Below are positions 60,061 to 64,000 of a stretch of DNA of 64,000 nucleotides, in pieces. Both the position numbers and the translations under genes were made by a program. Position 1 is the stretch's first letter. Every line of letters starts with the position of its first letter. The notes beneath the pieces are model-generated. The model made no database searches. It was not told where the DNA came from and saw only the letters and a list, made by a program, of their open reading frames with translations. Location of the stretch: assembly GCA_030015575.1 (NCBI GenBank), contig CM057342.1, forward strand, positions 260,610,867 through 260,674,866, read 5' to 3'. The stretch is from Agapanthus africanus (taxonomy: Eukaryota; Streptophyta; Magnoliopsida; Asparagales; Amaryllidaceae).

Positions 60061-61302
60061 ACACCTAATGTTAATGGACAATATTGATTGTTGTGGCCAT
60101 AGATGATTGTAGCTGTGGGTCCGTGATGGTAGAGCTAGCAAACAAAATAGCAAAGGAGGATGGCGGTGGCGGCGACGACAGGCGGCGGTCGACGACGGTA
60201 TGCGGCGACATCCAGCAACAACGATCGATGGAGGCGGGAGCCGGCAACCTCAATCAACAGAGGCGAGCACAGGCAAGCGGCGGATGCCGATGGCAGAGGC
60301 AACGGTAAGCAATGAACGGTAACAACGCAAGAATGGATCATGACAGCGACAAAAGATGGCAACGTAAGACAACAATAATCAATGTCGAGTGCCGGAGAAC
60401 GACAAACGACATTAAGCAATGAGGATGCCGACAGCATCTGGGCGAAAACGGTCGCACAATGAAGGTAAGCATCAAGAGGCGGCCATCGATAGTCATGAAA
60501 CTGGTTATGTTAGGCAGGAATGTTTGGTGGAAATATATGCTATGCATCCCTAGAATGGGAATAAGATTCAAAACATCTTATTCCCGTGAAACTAAATTAG
60601 TAGAAATATTATTTATATCAAAACAAGAAGGTAATATTTGATGGTAATCTATATTCCCCTCGTATTACCTTATATTACCGCTTACCATTGAATGATTGGA
60701 TTGGAATTAATCACGGCTCTCAACTTCGGCGAGGATCCGAATCCGTATCCTTTTCTTGACCACGGGGAGATTAATATAAATTATGCCAAATATTAAAGAA
60801 ACAATGATGAAGTCAAATTTTCTCTTGAAGCAAAACAAGATAATCAAAACCGTTGGAAGAAAATTCGGGGAAAAAAGATCAAGCTGGAACTACATAGATC
60901 GAGCTCACGAACAAAGAGAAATTGGGAGTTTGCAATTTGGTCAAAATGTAAACGTCAATAAAATAAATAGATATAGGTTTGTCAAAATTTTGTAGTCATC
61001 TCACATATTTGTTCGTTGCATGAAGGAATTTTGGCAGACAATTTTTACGAGTTCGATGAAAAACGAAATCATGGAAGTATTTTCCATGATGATTGGAGTT
61101 GACAAAATCTTTAAGAATTTTCTGCGAAAAAAATTGCAGCGCAGCAGGGAATGTCGATGGAGTACTACTTCTCTGTTTCCCTATCACTATGAGAGTACAA
61201 TAAAAAGCAGGAAAAAAAAAAGAAAGCAAACAAACATTTCAAATCATTTAAATCTGTTTAAAAGAGTAATTCCAATCTCAAAGTTTTTATGGAGTTATAG
61301 CT
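60061..61302. other. Intergenic DNA; GGC/CGA-rich patch and a small hairpin
   Basis: 60150-60440 is rich in GGCGG, CGACGA and CAACAA, with overlapping low-complexity frames on both strands. A perfect hairpin GGGAATAAGAT/ATCTTATTCCC lies at 60557-60585. No gene is recognised. Confidence 0.45.
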
Positions 61303-61401
61303 ATGAGCACCACAGATGGTCTAACGGAAGGATCGGAAGTGATCGACATAGAAGCTCCTCTAAGTGTTCCTGTCGGCGGAGCTGCTCTTGGACGAATTTT
61401 T
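61303..61401 (+). pseudogene. atpB: Plastid-derived fragment of atpB (ATP synthase CF1 beta subunit)
   Basis: One frame starts [19 protein letters not shown] and continues into [13 protein letters not shown], 33 residues that fit an N-terminal part of the plastid-encoded CF1 beta subunit, before an unrelated tail and a stop at 61414-61416. The VPVGG and LGRIF signature matches the plastid protein better than the mitochondrial one, which has a different sequence there. Several residues differ from the conserved plastid form, so the fragment has decayed since its transfer to the nucleus. It is too short to function. Confidence 0.8.
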
Positions 61402-63042
61402 GAAAACCCAGCTTAACATGCAAACAAGTGATTATCCAAGAAGATAAAATAAAAAAATATTGACAAAGGAAGAGAACAAAGTGCTCAATGGAAATCGAAA
61501 CAGCAAAGTTTAAGCACGAATCATATTCATGTGATGTTCAACGATGTCATGTTCAAGTGGTGATCATGAGAAATTAGTTTGGAATTAGACAAACATAAAA
61601 GAAGAGATATAACCATGGTATCATAATTCAGAGGTTTAACCAAAATGATTCATAGACGCCAAAGCAATGACTGTATTTACAAAAACTATGAACAAAAATA
61701 ATATCAGAAGACACAAAAAAAACATAGAAATGTCATAAGGGATGAATCAGAGTTCATGTATTGTCGTCATAAGGAAAATGACAGCATTTTTTTAAAAATA
61801 ATTTACGCGTGGAAGTAAAAGTAAAAACAACATGCAACATGCCAGGTGAAAGATTTCACATAATTATTTATAATATAATATAAACAACACGCAAATCATA
61901 TCAGATACCCTTAATGTGCAAATACTTTTGTTTAATTGAATATGTAACACCCTCATGTTGCATGTCACGCCATCCCTTTATTGGTTGGTTTACGAGCGCA
62001 TAACATCCATAGATGTCAGTCAACAATGAGGCCAAATTTTCCGATGCAAATCATAACCAGACCATTAATCACTTTTCGTCACATAGCATTCATTAGTTAA
62101 TAATCAAGCCAAATTAAATTTTTTCTTCTTCAAGTCATGATAGCCGACTCCAAGGGTGTCATGTAATAAGAAACAAACAGAGGCGATTAAGTGTTGTTCT
62201 AGGTTATACATGCAACTAACCCAACATTTTTTGCATGATGTGTTCATGGGAAAGATAATAGTTTATTAGGGCGCTAACATTTATAATCAAAACTTGACTG
62301 TTAACCACTTGCAATTTAGTTTCGAGAAATTTTCATCCATGTAACATTTGTGCTATATTTTAGGAAAATTTATCACCGGTTTCGGGATTTTGGGTTCATA
62401 GGTTTATTATCAGAATAGTGTTTCCATTGTATATTTCAAAAAAGATTTGATGTATGAAGTTGGAGGAAATTATAATATGCATATTTAACAATATATCTCA
62501 TATAACAGATATAAGATTGTCTCGTTATTTAATTAGGGTTCAGCACCACGGCTTTTGATCTCCAAAATTGTATATATGGGGCTTTGTCCGATATATTAAT
62601 CATGAGATCTTTAGATTTGATTTTTTTTCCCCAACTGGGATCTTATGGGAGGCGATCTTGAGGCGGACTCCAATCTATTAACCGTTAAATATTTAATTTT
62701 GAAATTTTCAAGATGTGTAGTATGTTCTTTTCTTGAATATAAAAGAAAACTAGTTTATTATTTTACGCCAGGTCTTAAGTTTCAAAGGTTTTAACATTTG
62801 ATTATCTCTGAAATAATTGAATGTTAATGTTAATAAAAATAATTTGATGAAAACTATTAAAATCATTTATTAATTTTTGGTTCCTCTAGTTACATATAAT
62901 TTTAATCATATGTTTAGCTTATTATTGGCACTTAATAACCCTATATAAAACCTCATCTTCGATGTGCTTAGACTAAGCATGGTTTGTTCTTTCACCATTG
63001 TGCCTGGTATATCAAGGCTAACCTAGTTTATTGAGCAACCGA
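61402..63042. other. AT-rich intergenic DNA
   Basis: No frame, RNA gene or repeat that I could support. TGTAACACCCTC at 61944 resembles an LTR start, but nothing else supports one. Confidence 0.5.
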
Positions 63043-63428
63043 GACCCTGTTTGGGAGTGGAGTTAAGAAAACTAGAGTTCATTTATGCAGAGGTAGAGGC
63101 TATGCAAACTGCAGTTTGCAAAAACCCTACCTCCATTTTTAAAAGCTCACTTTATTGGGTGTTTGGCTTCGGAGTTTTCCACACTCCAAAATGTTGCTTT
63201 GGATTTATCTACTCTAAAAGAAGTGTTTTCTTTATAGATTTTGGATTTTAGAAAACTTTGGTTGGGTTGAGATTTTGTGACTCGAGTTATCTCAACTTTG
63301 GAGTCTAGAGTTTTCTCAACTCCAAAATCTATGTCAAACATGATATTGTTAGAATTTTGAAATTAAGTTTAGATGACTTTATGGAAACTCTGGTTATCTA
63401 AACTTAACTCCATTTCCAAACAAAGCCT
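63043..63428. mobile_element. Candidate fold-back MITE (about 390 bp)
   Basis: The left end CCCTGTTTGGGAGTGGAG and TTAAGAAAACTAGAGTT is matched, inverted, by AACTCTGGTTATCTAAACTTAA and CTCCATTTCCAAACAAAGCC at the right end. That gives imperfect terminal inverted repeats of about 40 bp. The interior has further CTCAACTCCAAAAT-type inverted units. I see no clear target duplication, so the superfamily is open. Confidence 0.6.
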
Positions 63429-63682
63429 AAGAAAGCTGCCTTCCTGTATCGTATCGTATCTTCCCATTTAACTAAAATTCTTGAGTAAAGAGGATATTAG
63501 ATCTTTCTCAAGGCCATTTTCCTTCGGGTCTTTAAACTAAATTTGCAATTTTAGTATCGGGAAAAATATCTAACCGCATAAATTTATATAGGCGCCTTGA
63601 AAAGAAATTAAAACTCATACTAATGAGAGGATAAACAATTTTTATCTAAACATCATTGCATGTTTAAATTTTAAATTAATTA
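63429..63682. other. Intergenic spacer between two MITEs
   Basis: AT-rich, with nothing recognisable. It ends in the TA (63681-63682) used by the next element. Confidence 0.5.
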
Positions 63683-63969
63683 CTTCCTCCGTCCCGCTTT
63701 AATAGTCGTTTTGGAAACATTATAGTCGTTTTAGAGACATTTTTTTTGTCCCACAATTTTAGTTGTTTTATATAATTGAGGTTATTTTATCAATTGATTA
63801 ACGAATTTACCCTTCATTAAAATCTCATGCATGTCATTTGTTGCACTTTGGTTTTTGCGATGGAGATTACTTTAATTAGGGGTATTGCGGTAAATTAAAC
63901 CGGTTATAATTTAACATCTTAATACGCATGAAAAATTCGAAAACGACTATTAAAATGGGACAAAAGGAG
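63683..63969. mobile_element. Stowaway-like MITE (Tc1/mariner type, 287 bp), TA duplication
   Basis: The left end is CTTCCTCCGTCCCGCTTTAA and the right end, inverted, CTCCTTTTGTCCCATTTTAA. Next to these, AATAGTCGTTTT faces AAACGACTATT. TA flanks both sides (63681-63682 and 63970-63971). The CTCCCTCCGTCCC-type terminus is the hallmark of plant Stowaway MITEs. It has no coding capacity. Confidence 0.9.
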
Positions 63970-64000
63970 TACTTGTTTTAATTACCGCCAATGATAAGGT

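Noticed and set aside
60071..60437. GC-rich overlapping frames
   Set aside because: Repeats of GGC, CGA and CAA give low-complexity peptides on both strands; no recognisable protein.
61020..61403. 127-aa open frame
   Set aside because: Its end reads the atpB fragment in the wrong frame, giving a Ser/Arg/Cys-rich tail; the frame is therefore a chance one.
61944..61985. TGTAACACCC start considered as a Gypsy LTR end
   Set aside because: No second terminus, primer site or repeat partner in the window.

Overview
This window is nuclear DNA of a flowering plant. The evidence is plant-type Ty1/Copia and Ty3/Gypsy LTR retrotransposons primed by initiator-Met-tRNA-like sites, an En/Spm (CACTA) DNA transposon, a Stowaway-type MITE, and a short plastid atpB-derived fragment. 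I could not assign a species and found no intact host gene, tRNA or rRNA gene. About the first 56.7 kb is a nested stack of transposons. The last 7.3 kb is AT-rich intergenic DNA with small relics.

The oldest layer is a CACTA element whose genes lie on the minus strand (8976-10911 in copy A; 33334-38181 and from 56675 on in copy B). A Ty3/Gypsy element, called gypsy1 here, with a ~2.8 kb LTR, is inserted in it. The gypsy1-CACTA block is present twice as near-identical direct repeats (6122-10911 and 30496-35263). A second Ty3/Gypsy family, gypsy2, with a ~2.6 kb LTR, entered each block at a different position: 5217 in copy A and 30495 in copy B. At about 10911 the CACTA of copy A is joined directly to a truncated gypsy2 gag, which is a deletion or recombination junction.

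The youngest layer is a single Copia family with 2.2 kb LTRs (TGTTAGTT...CCCTACA) and a TGGTATCAGAG primer site. Eight LTRs are visible. They are: a 5-prime LTR of a minus-strand element running off the left edge (1-2305); a solo LTR (13580-15795, duplication GTCAT); a full-structure plus-strand element (16197-28944, duplication CTATC) with another solo LTR inside its primer site (18416-20633, duplication GTATC); and a three-LTR, two-body tandem array on the minus strand (38182-56669, duplication GAAAG). The deepest nest is CACTA > gypsy1 > gypsy2 > Copia > Copia solo LTR.

All Copia bodies are coding-defective. They share a ~3 kb non-coding leader where gag should be, a reverse transcriptase without its first catalytic aspartate, and a frameshift in the same place. 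The family therefore probably amplified as a non-autonomous one, using proteins supplied in trans.

The right flank (56675-64000) holds the far side of the CACTA insertion, microsatellites, a short palindromic cluster, a Copia 3-prime-end relic, the plastid fragment (61303-61401), a fold-back MITE candidate (63043-63428) and a Stowaway-like MITE (63683-63969). I see no cellular pathway or operon here; the relations between features are insertion order and recombination.
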